A stretch of 64,000 nucleotides of DNA from Geomonas subterranea (GCF_019063845.1 NZ_CP077683.1:4590001-4654000); one strand, 5' to 3'. Shown: positions 39,663 to 49,588, counted from the first letter of the stretch. Notes: generated by a model from the letters alone, not told the origin. A program made the numbers and translations.

Positions 39663-39817
39663 CCGTTCCACGTTATACGTTCTACGTTAGGAAGCACGTC
39701 TGAAGGTGCGGATAACTCCTTCCTTAACAGCTGCCGGATCATTTCGATAAGCCCCCTTTGCACGAAGGGGGACTTGTCGTTTTTAACGTAGAACTTAGAA
39801 CTTAGAACGTAGAACGG
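39663..39817. repeat. MITE-like element with ~30-bp terminal inverted repeats
   Basis: The left end ccgttccacgttatacgttc and following tacgtt (39663-39688) is the approximate inverse of the right end aacgtagaacttagaacgtagaacgg-type sequence (39785-39817). The 155-base element lies entirely between skp and lpxD, has no coding capacity, and has lower GC than its surroundings. The tandem tagaact units at the right end look like slippage. Confidence 0.55.
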
Positions 39818-39833
39818 TTTCAAGGACGTTTCC

Positions 39834-40874
39834 ATGAAAAAGACACTTCGTGAGATTGCAGAGTACCTGGGAGGCACCGTAGCCGGTGACGGCGAAACCC
39901 TGATCGGCGGGTTGGCCACGCTGGACGACGCAGGGGGGGGGCAGCTCACCTTCCTCGCCAACCCCAAGTACGCCGGCAAGGTGGCCACCACCAACGCTTC
40001 GGCGGTACTGATGGGCATGGGGGGGAACACCCACGGCAAGAACGCCATCTTCCACGCCAACCCCTACCTCGCCTTCGCCAAGCTTTTGACCCTGTTCTAC
40101 ACGGCGCCGCCGCCGCGCCTGGGCGTGCTCCCCGGCTCCTTCGTGGCTCCGGGCGCGCAGATCGGCAAAGACGTCACCATCTATCCCGGCGCCAGCGTGG
40201 GCCCCGGCGTCACCGTCGGCGACCGCGTCACCCTTTATCCCGGCGTGGTGCTCTACCCGGGGGCGAGCGTGGGCGACGACGTGACCCTCTATGCCAACGT
40301 CAGCATCCGCGAACGCTGCCGCATCGGCAACCGGGTCACCATCCACGACGGCACCGTGGTCGGGTCCGACGGCTTCGGCTACGCGCCCGACGGCAGCGCC
40401 TGGTACAAGATCCCGCAAATCGGCATCGTGGTCATAGAGGACGACGTCGAGATCGGTTCCAACGCGGTGATCGACCGGGCGGCGCTGGAAGTCACCCGTA
40501 TCAAGCGCGGCACCAAGATCGACAACCTGGTCCAGATCGCTCACAACTGCGTGATCGGCGAGGACTGCATGATCGTGTCGCAGGTCGGGATCTCCGGCAG
40601 TACCCAGCTTGGCAACCACGTCATTCTCGGCGGCCAGGTCGGGGTCGCCGGCCATCTGAAGATCGGCGACAACGTGATGATCGGCGCCCAGTCCGGTGTG
40701 CCGGGGAACGTGGAACCGAACCAGGTCCTCTCGGGGACCCCGGTTATGCCGCACCGCGAGTGGCTGAAGAGCTCCACCCTGGTCCCCAAGCTGCCGGAGT
40801 TCAGAAAGACCCTCTCCGCGCTCGAGAAGCGGATAGCCGAACTGGAAGAGAAGCTGGCGCAGAAAGGCGCGTAG
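39834..40874 (+). CDS. lpxD: UDP-3-O-(3-hydroxyacyl)glucosamine N-acyltransferase
   Basis: This enzyme adds the second hydroxyacyl chain in lipid A synthesis from acyl-ACP. The 346-residue protein has an N-terminal uridine-binding domain ([23 protein letters not shown], then [13 protein letters not shown]). A left-handed beta-helix of hexapeptide repeats follows at about 100-300, with the catalytic His in [15 protein letters not shown]-terminal helix ([21 protein letters not shown]) closes it. It follows the MITE-like element by 17 bases and is in operon with fabZ and lpxA. Confidence 0.96.
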   Translation: MKKTLREIAEYLGGTVAGDGETLIGGLATLDDAGGGQLTFLANPKYAGKVATTNASAVLMGMGGNTHGKNAIFHANPYLAFAKLLTLFYTAPPPRLGVLPGSFVAPGAQIGKDVTIYPGASVGPGVTVGDRVTLYPGVVLYPGASVGDDVTLYANVSIRERCRIGNRVTIHDGTVVGSDGFGYAPDGSAWYKIPQIGIVVIEDDVEIGSNAVIDRAALEVTRIKRGTKIDNLVQIAHNCVIGEDCMIVSQVGISGSTQLGNHVILGGQVGVAGHLKIGDNVMIGAQSGVPGNVEPNQVLSGTPVMPHREWLKSSTLVPKLPEFRKTLSALEKRIAELEEKLAQKGA

Positions 40875-40880
40875 CCGCGA

Positions 40881-40996
40881 AGAACCTCTCCCCCTCCCTT
40901 GACGGGAGGGGGCAGGGGGGTGGGTGAAGCCGCTATCGGCATCCGAAGTGGCACCTATCCCCACCCCCTAACCCCCTCCCGCAAGGGGAGGGGGGA
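40881..40996. repeat. Intergenic repeat copy 1, between lpxD and fabZ
   Basis: This is about 115 bases of C-rich then G-rich sequence: ccctcccttgacgggagggg hairpin, gtgggtgaagccgctatcgg, gtggcacctatccccacccc, then ccctcccgcaaggggagggg hairpin. The same arrangement recurs at 41516-41627 with about 85 percent identity by eye. It does not encode a protein. Confidence 0.8.
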
Positions 40997-41080
40997 CTCC
41001 CATTGTGGGAGGAGTACTGAAATGCAATTACTTCGGCTCAAGCCTGACCGGCACATGCCGATGCAAGGAGAGAAATCAGC

Positions 41081-41515
41081 ATGCTCGACATAGTCCAGAT
41101 TATGGAAATCCTGCCCCACCGCTACCCGTTCCTGTTGATCGACAAGGTGCTCGAACTCGAGCCGGGCAAGCGGGTGGTGGCGATCAAGAACGTCACCATG
41201 AACGAGCCCTTCTTCCAGGGTCACTTCCCGGGCTTCCCGGTCATGCCGGGGGTCCTGATCATCGAGGCCATGGCCCAGTCCGCCGCCATCCTCGCCTACA
41301 CCGCCATGGGCGATGACGCGAAGGAGAAGGTGAGCTACTTCATGGCCATCGACAACGCACGTTTCAGAAAGCCGGTGAAGCCGGGCGACACCCTGAGGAT
41401 CGAGGTGGAGACCCTGTTCAGCAAACGCGGCATCTGGAGCTGCGCCGCCAAGGCCTACGTCGGCGACACCCTGATGACCGAGGCGGAACTGAAGGCAACG
41501 CTGGGCGACAAATAA
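41081..41515 (+). CDS. fabZ: 3-hydroxyacyl-ACP dehydratase
   Basis: This hot-dog-fold dehydratase of fatty acid elongation competes with LpxA for 3-hydroxyacyl-ACP. The 144-residue protein has the catalytic His in [17 protein letters not shown] and in [20 protein letters not shown] (the GHFPGxPVMPGVL signature with Glu after it). The ATG follows gagagaaatcagc. It is flanked on both sides by copies of the same intergenic repeat, while still in line with lpxD and lpxA. Confidence 0.97.
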   Translation: MLDIVQIMEILPHRYPFLLIDKVLELEPGKRVVAIKNVTMNEPFFQGHFPGFPVMPGVLIIEAMAQSAAILAYTAMGDDAKEKVSYFMAIDNARFRKPVKPGDTLRIEVETLFSKRGIWSCAAKAYVGDTLMTEAELKATLGDK

Positions 41516-41627
41516 AGAACCCTCCCCCTCCTTGACCGGAGGGGGGCCGGGGGTGGGTGAGGCTGCCATCGGGCAGAGTGTGGCACCTACCCCCACCCCC
41601 TAACCCCCTCCCGCAAGGGGAGGGGGA
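41516..41627. repeat. Intergenic repeat copy 2, between fabZ and lpxA
   Basis: This is the second copy of the 40881-40996 element in the same orientation, so the two are direct repeats around fabZ. Its final ggggaggggg may serve as the Shine-Dalgarno for an lpxA start at 41631. Confidence 0.8.
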
Positions 41628-41642
41628 ACAATGGAGAGCAAA

Positions 41643-42419
41643 ATGATCCACAGCACCGCAATAATCCACCCCGGCGCCAAGATCGCCGAGGGGGTCGAGA
41701 TCGGTCCGTACGCCGTGATCGGCGAGAACGTGAGCATCGGCAAGGGGACCAAGATCGGTCCGCACGCGGTCGTCGACGGCTGGACCGAGATCGGCGAGGC
41801 GAACACCATCTTCCACATGGCTTCGGTGGGGGCCGTTCCGCAGGATCTCAAGTACCGGGGCGAGAAGACCTGGCTCAGGATCGGCAACGGCAACACCATC
41901 CGCGAGTTCGCCAGCCTGCACCTGGGCACCGTCACCGGCGACGGCGAGACCACCGTGGGAGACGGCAACCTCTTCATGGCCTACTCCCACGTGGCGCACG
42001 ACTGCCACATCGGCAACAACGTGATCATGGCCAACTCCGCGACGCTTGCCGGCCATGTCACCGTCGAGGATTACGCCATCCTGGGGGGGCTCTGCGCCGT
42101 GCTCCAGTTCATGCGCATCGGGGCTCACGTCATGGTGGGTGGGATGACCTCCGTCCCGATGGACGTCCCCCCCTACACGATCATCACCGGCGACCGTTCC
42201 GAGAGCCGCCTGCGCGGCCTGAACCTGATCGGCCTGAAGCGCCGCGGCTTCTCCGACGAGACCATCTCCAGCCTGAAGAAGGCGTACAAGCTTCTCTCCA
42301 TGTCCGGGCTGAAGCTTGCAGAGGCGGTCGAGAAGATGAAGAGCGACGTTCCCAGCTGCCCCGAAGTGGACCACTTCATCGAGTTCATCGAGAGCTCGAA
42401 GCGTGGCGTCGCCAGGTAG
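41643..42419 (+). CDS. lpxA: UDP-N-acetylglucosamine O-acyltransferase
   Basis: This enzyme performs the first step of lipid A synthesis, transferring a 3-hydroxyacyl chain to UDP-GlcNAc. The 258-residue trimer-forming protein has left-handed beta-helix hexapeptide repeats at about 1-190 and a helical C-terminus (LKKAYKLLSMSGLKLAEAVEKM). The catalytic His lies in the YSHVAHDCHIGNNV segment. ATG 41643 (MIHSTAIIHPG) matches the family start and has ggag six bases upstream. ATG 41631 is also possible because the repeat gives it a purine-rich site. Confidence 0.95.
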   Translation: MIHSTAIIHPGAKIAEGVEIGPYAVIGENVSIGKGTKIGPHAVVDGWTEIGEANTIFHMASVGAVPQDLKYRGEKTWLRIGNGNTIREFASLHLGTVTGDGETTVGDGNLFMAYSHVAHDCHIGNNVIMANSATLAGHVTVEDYAILGGLCAVLQFMRIGAHVMVGGMTSVPMDVPPYTIITGDRSESRLRGLNLIGLKRRGFSDETISSLKKAYKLLSMSGLKLAEAVEKMKSDVPSCPEVDHFIEFIESSKRGVAR

Positions 42420-42502
42420 AAAAGCAGGCCACGTCGAGGTTGGGGTTGCGAGAGGCTTCTTCTCTCCCCGGCCTCAACCTTGACCTGTTGTTAGAGGTTC
42501 TT

Positions 42503-43645
42503 TTGCAAGAAAAGAAACAGTCAGTGATGATCGTCGCCGGGGAGGCTTCCGGCGAGATGTACGGCGCGCAGATAGCGACCGCCATTGGCGCGCTCGCCCC
42601 CCGGACCCGCTTCTTCGGTATGGGGGGCAACTGCATGCGCGAGGCCGGGGTCGAAACGCTGGTCGACGCCAACGTGATGGCCGTGATGGGGCTGGTCGAG
42701 GTGGTGGCGCACCTGCCGACCATCGTCCGCGGCTTCACCACCCTGAAAAGAAAACTCCTCACCGATCCCCCTGATCTGCTGATCCTGATCGATTACCCCG
42801 ACTTCAACCTGCGGCTGGCCAAGATCGCGAAGAAGGCCGGCATCAAGGTGCTCTACTTCATCTCGCCCCAGGTCTGGGCCTGGAGGAGCCACCGCGTGCA
42901 CGGTATCGGACGCGTGGTGGACATGATGGCGGTGCTCTTCCCGTTCGAGGTCCCCTTCTACCAGAAGGCAGGGGTCCCGGTCACCTTCGTGGGGCATCCC
43001 CTTTTGGACCTGGTCAAGCCGACCATGAAGCGGGACGAGGCGCTCGCCTCGCTCGGGCTCGACCCGCAGCGTCGCTGCGTCGGGCTCTTCCCGGGAAGCC
43101 GTCGTTCGGAGATCAAGAAGCTGCTTCCCATCATCCTGGAGTCGGCCCGCATCCTGAAAGAGCGGATGCCGGACCTGCAGTTCGTGCTGCCGCGCGCCAC
43201 CTCGCTCAAAGACGAGGATCTGGCGCCGTACCTGTCGGGGTGCGGGATGGAGGTGAAGGTGGTCGCCGGGAGAAACCACGACGTCATGAGCGGCTGCGAC
43301 GCGGTCATCGCCGCCTCGGGTACCGTGGTCATGGAGCTCGCCCTGGTGGGGGTCCCCCACGTGATCATCTACAAGATGTCCACCCTCACCTACGAGGTGG
43401 GCAAGAGGGTGATCAACGTGCCGCACATCGGCATCAGCAATATCGTCGCGGAAAAGCGGATGGTCCAGGAACTGATCCAGCACGAGGCGGAGCCGGTTCC
43501 GATCGCCGACGAGGTAGACGCCCTTTTGAACCGGCCGGGGTACGCGGCGCAGATGCGCGAGGATTTCGCGGCGATGAGAGTGAAGCTTGGTAACGGCGGG
43601 GCCCTGGGTCGTGTGGCCCGACTCGCCTTGGAGATGATTCGATGA
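42503..43645 (+). CDS. lpxB: Lipid-A-disaccharide synthase
   Basis: This GT19 peripheral membrane enzyme joins UDP-diacylglucosamine and lipid X. The protein has about 380 residues with MIVAGEASGEMYGAQIA at the N-terminus, FFGMGGNCMREAG, the conserved ISPQVWAWRSHRVHGIGR, the nucleotide site LLFPGSRRSEIKKLLP-type and ASGTVVMELALVGVPHVI. TTG 42503 with gagg upstream is preferred. The frame opens at 42440, and 42420-42500 contains a hairpin (gaggttggg.../...cctcaacctt). LpxH or LpxI, needed to make lipid X, is not in the window. It overlaps msbA by 4 bases. Confidence 0.94.
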   Translation: MQEKKQSVMIVAGEASGEMYGAQIATAIGALAPRTRFFGMGGNCMREAGVETLVDANVMAVMGLVEVVAHLPTIVRGFTTLKRKLLTDPPDLLILIDYPDFNLRLAKIAKKAGIKVLYFISPQVWAWRSHRVHGIGRVVDMMAVLFPFEVPFYQKAGVPVTFVGHPLLDLVKPTMKRDEALASLGLDPQRRCVGLFPGSRRSEIKKLLPIILESARILKERMPDLQFVLPRATSLKDEDLAPYLSGCGMEVKVVAGRNHDVMSGCDAVIAASGTVVMELALVGVPHVIIYKMSTLTYEVGKRVINVPHIGISNIVAEKRMVQELIQHEAEPVPIADEVDALLNRPGYAAQMREDFAAMRVKLGNGGALGRVARLALEMIR

Positions 43646-45387
43646 GCAGTGCAGTACCCCCGCAGAAAACTAGTGTGTTCAATCGCCTACTTGGCTACAG
43701 CCGTCCCTACGGGTGGCGCATCGCGCTGGCCGCGCTCGGCTCGGTCGGCGTCGGCGGCATGGACGGCGCCATGGCCTACCTGGTGGAACCGGTCCTGAGA
43801 AGGATCTTCTCGGGCAAGGAGACGGCGATCTTCGTCCTGCTCCCGCTGGGGATCGTCCTTCTCTATGCACTGCGCGGCATATGCCGCTACACCAACGACT
43901 ACTTCATCAGGAGTGCGGGGCAGCTCGCCGTCCAGGACGTGCGCAACGACCTGTACGCGAAGAACATGAGCTTGAGCATCGGCTACTTCCACCGTCACGA
44001 GACCGGAACCCTCATGTCGCGCGTCCTCTCGGACGTCAGCATGATGCAGGAAGGGGTGGGGCAGGTGATCACCGGCCTGTTCCGCGACGGCCTCTCCGCC
44101 GTGGCCCTTCTGGGGGTCATCTTTTACCGGGACTGGCAGCTGGCACTCATCTCCTTCGTGGTGATCCCGCTCACCGTGGTTCCCGCGCGGAAGATCGGCA
44201 AGAGGATCAAGCGGGTGGCGCGGCAGGGGCAGGAGAAGATGGGGGATCTCGCCAGCATCCTGCAGGAGACCTATTCCGGGATCAAGGTGGTCAAGGCCTT
44301 CGGCCTGGAGAACCGCGAGATCGAGCGCTTCCGGGCGCGCAACCGCGACTTCTACCACTTCACCCGCAAGAACATCAAGTACGAGGGGCTCTCCACTCCG
44401 ATCATGGAGTTCATCACCTCCTTCGGCATCGCGGCGGTGATCTGGGTCGGCGGCAGCAACGTCATGCACGGCACTCGCAGCGCCTCGGAGTTCTTCTCCT
44501 TCATCACCGCCATGGTGCTGGTGTTCAACCCGATCAAGCGGCTCTTGACCGCCTTCAACAACCTGCAGCGTTCCATGGGGGCCGCCGAGCGGGTCTTCGA
44601 GGTCATGGACGAAAAGCCGGAGATCGTGGACGCACCGAACGCCCGCGATCTGGGCAAGGCGCGCGGCGAGGTGGAGTTCCGCGAGGTCCGCTTCAAGTAC
44701 GAGGACGACTACGTGCTGCAGGGGGTGAACCTGACCGCGAAAAGGGGCGAGGTGATCGCCCTGGTAGGCCCATCGGGCGGCGGCAAGACCACGCTGGTCT
44801 CCCTGATCACCCGCTTCTACGACCCGACCGGCGGGCAGGTCCTCATGGACGGCGTCGATATCCGCGAGCGCACCATGAAGAGCCTTCTGGAGCAGATCGC
44901 GCTGGTCGACCAGGAAACCATCCTCTTCAACGACACCATCGCCAACAACATCCGCTACGGCAGGATGACCGCGACCGACGCCGAGGTCGAGGCGGCGGCG
45001 CGGGCGGCGTTCGCCCACGACTTCATCCAGGAGCTTCCCGAGGGATACCTGACCAACATCGGCGACCGCGGCGTGCGCCTTTCCGGCGGTCAGCGCCAGA
45101 GGCTTTGCATCGCCCGCGCGATACTAAAGGACGCGCCTATCCTGATCCTCGACGAGGCCACCAGCGCGCTCGACACCGAGAGCGAACAGATGGTCCAGCA
45201 GGCGCTTAACAACCTGATGAAGAACCGCACCACCTTCGTCATCGCCCACCGGCTCTCCACCATCACCCATGCCGACCGGATCGTGGTGCTGGAGAAGGGG
45301 GTGGTGGCCGAGATGGGAAGCCACGATGAACTGCTGCAGGCCGAAGGCATCTACAGCCGCCTGCACGGCATGCAGTTCAGGGCGTGA
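43642..45387 (+). CDS. msbA: Lipid A export ABC transporter, MsbA family
   Basis: This homodimeric half-transporter flips lipid A-core across the inner membrane. The 581-residue protein has six transmembrane helices in about 15-310 and a nucleotide-binding domain. The latter has Walker A GPSGGGKTTLVS, signature LSGGQRQRLCIARAI, Walker B PILILDEATSALD and the H-loop in IAHRLST. The ATGA overlap with lpxB indicates coupled translation. Its place between lpxB and a late acyltransferase is the usual one. Confidence 0.93.
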   Translation: MSSAVPPQKTSVFNRLLGYSRPYGWRIALAALGSVGVGGMDGAMAYLVEPVLRRIFSGKETAIFVLLPLGIVLLYALRGICRYTNDYFIRSAGQLAVQDVRNDLYAKNMSLSIGYFHRHETGTLMSRVLSDVSMMQEGVGQVITGLFRDGLSAVALLGVIFYRDWQLALISFVVIPLTVVPARKIGKRIKRVARQGQEKMGDLASILQETYSGIKVVKAFGLENREIERFRARNRDFYHFTRKNIKYEGLSTPIMEFITSFGIAAVIWVGGSNVMHGTRSASEFFSFITAMVLVFNPIKRLLTAFNNLQRSMGAAERVFEVMDEKPEIVDAPNARDLGKARGEVEFREVRFKYEDDYVLQGVNLTAKRGEVIALVGPSGGGKTTLVSLITRFYDPTGGQVLMDGVDIRERTMKSLLEQIALVDQETILFNDTIANNIRYGRMTATDAEVEAAARAAFAHDFIQELPEGYLTNIGDRGVRLSGGQRQRLCIARAILKDAPILILDEATSALDTESEQMVQQALNNLMKNRTTFVIAHRLSTITHADRIVVLEKGVVAEMGSHDELLQAEGIYSRLHGMQFRA

Positions 45388-45399
45388 GACAGGCAAAGC

Positions 45400-45550
45400 C
45401 CCTCACCCGGCCTTCGGCAACCCTCTCCCATAGGGCGAGGGGATGGACGCCTTCTCTCTGAGGGAAGGGGGGTGAGCTTTCTACGCGAGGGAAGAGTGAT
45501 GTGATCCCTTCTCCCTCCGGGAGAAGGTGCCCCGCAGGGGCGGATGAGGG
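45400..45550. repeat. Intergenic ccctctccc-type repeat
   Basis: The ccctcacccggccttcggca family of short inverted repeats (ccctctccc...gagggg) occurs here, at 49312-49556 and at 62600-62699. This copy fills the gap between msbA and the acyltransferase gene. Hairpins are present but no clear terminator. Confidence 0.65.
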
Positions 45551-45608
45551 CGTTGCCACGCAGACCAGGACGGGGACTTTATTGCCCCGTTTTCTTCTGA
45601 GGTTTTTT

Positions 45609-46520
45609 ATGTTTAAGCAGCTGCGCTGGTATCTCGAGATGGTGTTCTTCGTGGTGATCTCCTCCACCATTGCGCTGCTCCCCAACAGCGTCGCCCTCTC
45701 GGCTGGGAGGTTGCTCGGCAGGACGGCCTTCCTCTTTTTTGGGAGGAGGCGCCGCATCGCCATCGCCAACCTGGAAGCGAGCCTCCCCTTTCTGGAGCGC
45801 CAGCCGGGGTGGCGGGGGGGGACGGCCAGGGAGCTGGCCCGTGGGGTTTTCGAGAACCTGGGGTGCTGCATCGTCGAGGTCTGCAAGATCTACCGCGGGA
45901 GCGGGCAGGAGCTGATCGACAACGTCGAGTTCCGCGGGGTGGAACACTTCGATGCCGCCTTTGCCAAGGGGAAGGGGCTCATCTTCATCACGGCCCACAG
46001 CGGTAATTGGGAGCTCCTGGCGCTCGCCTTCGGGGTGCGCAGGCATGAGCTGTCCGTGGTTGCCAGGCGCCAGGACAATCCGCACCTGAACCGCATGGTC
46101 GAGCGGATCCGCAAAAGCTACGGCAACGGGCTCATCTACAAGGACGGGGCGCTCAGGGCCATGTTCTCCGCGCTTAGAAAGCGCGAGGTGGTCGGGCTCC
46201 TGATCGACCAGGCGGTGCAGTCGGAGTGGGGCATCCTGGCCAACTTCCTGGGGCGGCCGGCCTGGACCATGCGGATGCCCTCCCTCATCGCGAGAAAGAG
46301 CGGGGCTCCGCTGCTCCCCGCCTTCATCCACCGCGAGGGGAACAAAAGCGTCATCACCATTCATCCCGAGTACCAGCTCTCCGCCGCCGAGGACCCGGAG
46401 GTCGCCGCCGCCGAGGATGCCAACGGCCTGAACCGCTACATTGAGGAATACGTGGTGCAGCACCCCGGGCAGTGGTACTGGGTGCACAAGCGCTGGAAGA
46501 ACGCGCCGCCGGCGGCGTAA
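45609..46520 (+). CDS. LpxL/HtrB-type lipid A acyltransferase
   Basis: This inner-membrane late acyltransferase adds a secondary acyl chain to Kdo-lipid A. The 303-residue protein has an N-terminal anchor helix (MVFFVVISSTIALLPNSVAL), the catalytic HX4E motif in TAHSGNWELLAL, a positively charged VVARRQDNPHLNR segment, and the C-terminal YWVHKRWKN characteristic of the LpxL/LpxM family. LpxL versus LpxM specificity cannot be read. ATG 45609 follows gagg. The in-frame sequence back to 45501 is repeat-derived. Confidence 0.9.
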   Translation: MFKQLRWYLEMVFFVVISSTIALLPNSVALSAGRLLGRTAFLFFGRRRRIAIANLEASLPFLERQPGWRGGTARELARGVFENLGCCIVEVCKIYRGSGQELIDNVEFRGVEHFDAAFAKGKGLIFITAHSGNWELLALAFGVRRHELSVVARRQDNPHLNRMVERIRKSYGNGLIYKDGALRAMFSALRKREVVGLLIDQAVQSEWGILANFLGRPAWTMRMPSLIARKSGAPLLPAFIHREGNKSVITIHPEYQLSAAEDPEVAAAEDANGLNRYIEEYVVQHPGQWYWVHKRWKNAPPAA

Positions 46521-46534
46521 GTCGAATGGCCCGT

Positions 46535-46915
46535 CTCCTCCGGTGCCCGCTGTAGGGGCAAATAATCATTTGCCCAGCCGCCGGTGCCCTGATCGCCATC
46601 GCTGCAGGAGAGCAGGCGTGCCTAAAGGCGGGCGAATGATTATTCGCCCCTACAGGAGCTGTGTGCTGGTGCTTAAGTGGATTTGCCCAGCCTCCTCCGG
46701 TGCCCGCTGTAGGGGCAAATAACATTTGCCCAGCCGCCGGGGCCCTGATCGCCATCGCTTCAGGAGTGAGCAGGCGTGCCCAAAGGCGGGCGAATGATTA
46801 TTCGCCCCTACAGGTGTGTGCCGGTGCAAAGTGCATTTGCCCAGCCGCCGGTGCCCCGGCCGCCGTCATTGCGGGAGAGGTCGCGCGCACAAGGGGACGC
46901 ATGACGATCCGCCCC
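46535..46915. repeat. BIME-like array of REP palindromes (period about 157 bp)
   Basis: Two nearly identical units (from about 46541 and 46698) and a degenerate third contain alternating palindromes: tgtaggggcaaataatcatt (about 46551), gggcgaatgattattcgccc (about 46631), tgtaggggcaaataacattt (about 46708), gggcgaatgattattcgccc again (about 46788), a half copy near 46834, and gatccgcccctac near 46903. Opposite orientations alternate as in bacterial interspersed mosaic elements. No gene lies in this 412-base gap; the array forms the leader of waaA. Confidence 0.85.
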
Positions 46916-46932
46916 TACGAGGTCTTTGTATC

Positions 46933-48243
46933 ATGATCAACCTTATCTACAACCTTCTCCTGTGGCTCATCCTGCCGCTTTTGGTCCCCTATCACGCCTA
47001 CCGCTCGCTCTCCCGCGGGCGTCGCACCGCATTCCTGGAACGCTTCGGCCGCATCCCCGCTGAGGAACTCGACCTGATCGGCGGCGGGGGAGGGACCATC
47101 CTGGTCCATGCCGTCTCCGTTGGCGAGACCAACGCCGCGCTGCCGCTCTTGAAAGGGATTCGCACCCGCTTCCCCGGAAAGAAAATCGTCATCTCCAACG
47201 TCACCGAGACCGGCCGCAGCGTCGCGCAAAAGAGTAAGGCCGCTGACCTCTGCATCTACTTCCCCTTCGACTACCCCTTTGCCGTCCGCTCGGTGCTGGA
47301 GAGCCTCCGCCCGGACATGGTCGTCATCATGGAAACCGAGATCTGGCCCAATTTCATCGGTGTGGCCCGCGAGATGGGGATCCCGGTGCTCCTGGCCAAC
47401 GGCCGCATCTCCGACCGCTCCTTCGGCCGCTATCTGCGCCTGTCCTGGTTCTTCCGTCCGGTGCTTGAGCGCCTCTCCGCGCTCTGCATGCAGACGCCGG
47501 TGGACGCCGAACGCATCGCGGCGATCGGGGCTCCCTCCGCGGCGGTGCACGTCGGCGGCAACCTGAAGTACGACATCCCGGTTGTCAAGGCGCCGCCTGA
47601 GCAGGTGGCCGGGATCAAGTCGACGTACCGGATCCCGGCGGACTGCTTCGTCTTCGCCGCGGCGAGCACCCACGAGGGGGAGGAAGCACAGGTGCTGTCC
47701 GCCTACCGCGAGCTGCTGGCGCACGATCCGCAAAGTTTCCTGATCCTCGCTCCGCGCCACCCTGAGCGCGCTCCGGGGGTCGCGGAGCTGATCAAAAAAG
47801 AAGGGTTCCCCTTCCAGTCCCGCTCGACGCTCGATGGTTCCCCCCCGCTTCCCGCGGGTGGCATCATGCTGCTGGATACAGTGGGCGAGCTGGCGGGTCT
47901 TTACCGCGCCTCCGACCTCGTCTTCGTCGGGGGAACGCTGGTCGCGACCGGCGGCCACAACCCGCTGGAGCCGGCCGCCTGCCAGGTGCCGGTGCTGTTC
48001 GGGCCGCACATGGAGAACTTCCGCGAGATCGCCGCGCTGTTCGTTACGCATTGCGGCGCCGAGGTGCAGCCCGCCGACCTGGCCGCGCTCACGAGCGAGC
48101 TGCTGCGCCTTGCCGCCGATCCCGCACTTCGGGCAGAACTCGGCCGCCGCGGCGCCGGCATCCTCCTGGAGAGCGCCGGCGCCACCTCACGCCACCTCGA
48201 CGTGATGGATTCCCTGCTGGAAGGGAGAGCAAACCGTGGCTGA
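46933..48243 (+). CDS. waaA: 3-deoxy-D-manno-octulosonic acid transferase
   Basis: This enzyme transfers Kdo from CMP-Kdo to lipid IVA. The 436-residue protein has an N-terminal membrane anchor ([17 protein letters not shown]) and a GT-B fold of family GT30. Hallmarks are [17 protein letters not shown] (catalytic Glu in SVGE), [27 protein letters not shown] and the nucleotide-binding [20 protein letters not shown]. Whether it adds one or two Kdo residues cannot be decided. ATG 46933 follows gagg. The upstream in-frame part is REP array. It overlaps lpxK by 8 bases. Confidence 0.95.
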   Translation: MINLIYNLLLWLILPLLVPYHAYRSLSRGRRTAFLERFGRIPAEELDLIGGGGGTILVHAVSVGETNAALPLLKGIRTRFPGKKIVISNVTETGRSVAQKSKAADLCIYFPFDYPFAVRSVLESLRPDMVVIMETEIWPNFIGVAREMGIPVLLANGRISDRSFGRYLRLSWFFRPVLERLSALCMQTPVDAERIAAIGAPSAAVHVGGNLKYDIPVVKAPPEQVAGIKSTYRIPADCFVFAAASTHEGEEAQVLSAYRELLAHDPQSFLILAPRHPERAPGVAELIKKEGFPFQSRSTLDGSPPLPAGGIMLLDTVGELAGLYRASDLVFVGGTLVATGGHNPLEPAACQVPVLFGPHMENFREIAALFVTHCGAEVQPADLAALTSELLRLAADPALRAELGRRGAGILLESAGATSRHLDVMDSLLEGRANRG

Positions 48244-49309
48244 TCTGGAAACCTATTACCGCGACCTCATGGAGGGTAAGCGCAGCGGCCTGGGGGACAA
48301 GGCGCTGCTCGGCCTTTTGCGGCTCTCCTCCCGTCCCTACGCGGCGATCCTCCGGCTGAGGGCGCTCGGGTACCGGCTCGGGCTCATCCCGTCGCACCGG
48401 CTGCCGCGCCCGGTGATCTCGGTAGGGAACCTGGTCCTCGGCGGCACCGGCAAGACCCCGACGGTGGCCTGGCTCGCGGCGCACCTGATGAACAAGGGCA
48501 AGCGGGTCTGCGTGCTGTCCCGCGGCTACGGCGGGAGCGCCGAGGGGGAGATCCGGATAGTCTGCGACGGCGAAAAGCTGCTGCTCACTCCCGGGGAGGC
48601 TGGCGACGAGCCGTGCCAGCTGGCCGGGATGCTCCCGGGGCTCATGGTGGTTATCGGCTCCAACCGCTACCGCGCCGGCCTGCATGCCCTGGAAAAACTC
48701 GACCCGGACGTCTTCATCCTGGACGACGGCTACCAGCACCTCAAGCTGGAAAGGGACCTGAACCTCCTGCTGCTGGACGCGACCACGCCGTTCGACAACG
48801 GGCTGACCCTGCCGGGGGGCTTCCTGCGCGAGGCGCCTGCGGCGGCCGGCCGGGCGGACCTCGTCATCTGCACCCGGAGCCCGGAGGCAAAGGAGAGGAC
48901 CGCCCCTGTTGCCGGCAAGCCGACCTGCTGGACAAAGCACCGTCTTTCTGGCATGATCCCGCTCGGCGGCGGCCCGGCCGCCGGTTTCGAAGCGGCGCAG
49001 GGGCCCCGGGTCATGGCCTTTTCCGGGATAGCCAATCCCGGTGCCTTCTTCGACGGGCTGGAAGCGGTCGGGGTGAGGCCGGTGACGACGCTCTCCTTCC
49101 CCGACCACGTGAGCTACGGCGAGCCCGAGCTCGCCGCGATTCTCCGGCTGAAGACCGCTTCACGTTCCACGGTGCTCCTCACCACCCAAAAGGATGCCGT
49201 TAAACTGCTCCCCCATGCCGACCAGCTCTCCGGCTGCTTTGCCGTGGTGCTTGAAGTGGAGTTCGAGGACTCGCGGCCGTTAGAAGCCGCCCTGGCGAGG
49301 CTGCGCTGA
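48236..49309 (+). CDS. lpxK: Tetraacyldisaccharide 4'-kinase
   Basis: This P-loop kinase phosphorylates the 4' position of the lipid A precursor. The 357-residue protein begins with an amphipathic membrane-binding region and has Walker [29 protein letters not shown], the conserved IGSNRYRAG, the catalytic Asp in [20 protein letters not shown], and the C-terminal [10 protein letters not shown] and TTQKDAVKL. The start is GTG 48236, overlapping the end of waaA. It completes the lipid A block. Confidence 0.95.
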   Translation: MADLETYYRDLMEGKRSGLGDKALLGLLRLSSRPYAAILRLRALGYRLGLIPSHRLPRPVISVGNLVLGGTGKTPTVAWLAAHLMNKGKRVCVLSRGYGGSAEGEIRIVCDGEKLLLTPGEAGDEPCQLAGMLPGLMVVIGSNRYRAGLHALEKLDPDVFILDDGYQHLKLERDLNLLLLDATTPFDNGLTLPGGFLREAPAAAGRADLVICTRSPEAKERTAPVAGKPTCWTKHRLSGMIPLGGGPAAGFEAAQGPRVMAFSGIANPGAFFDGLEAVGVRPVTTLSFPDHVSYGEPELAAILRLKTASRSTVLLTTQKDAVKLLPHADQLSGCFAVVLEVEFEDSRPLEAALARLR

Positions 49310-49311
49310 CC

Positions 49312-49556
49312 CTTTTCACCTCCCTCTCCCTGGACAAGGGGGAAAGAACGCCCCCACCTCCCTCTCCCTCAGGAAGAGGGACAAGAGGGAAAGCATTCAC
49401 CTCCCTCTCCCTTTGGGAGAGGGGCGGGGTGAGGGCGCTGCAACTGGCACGATCTTGCTCCTGCCATCGCCCTCACCCGGCCTCCGGCCACCCTCTCCCA
49501 AGGGGAGAGGGATAAAAGGCCCACCTCCATCTCCCAGGGGGGGAGAGGGATAAAAG
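49312..49556. repeat. Cluster of ccctctccc/gggagaggg intergenic repeats
   Basis: At least five cctccctctccc-type arms and complementary gagaggg arms fill the gap between lpxK and the heptosyltransferase. One includes the ccctcacccggcctccggcc core seen at 45400. No gene is seen. Confidence 0.65.
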
Positions 49557-49588
49557 GTAAAAAAACTTTGCAGCGAGTGAAAACTTAG

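Noticed and set aside
46535-46915. Possible CRISPR array before waaA
   Set aside because: Units are about 157 bases, nearly identical throughout and made of palindromes. There are no short repeats with unique spacers and no cas genes.
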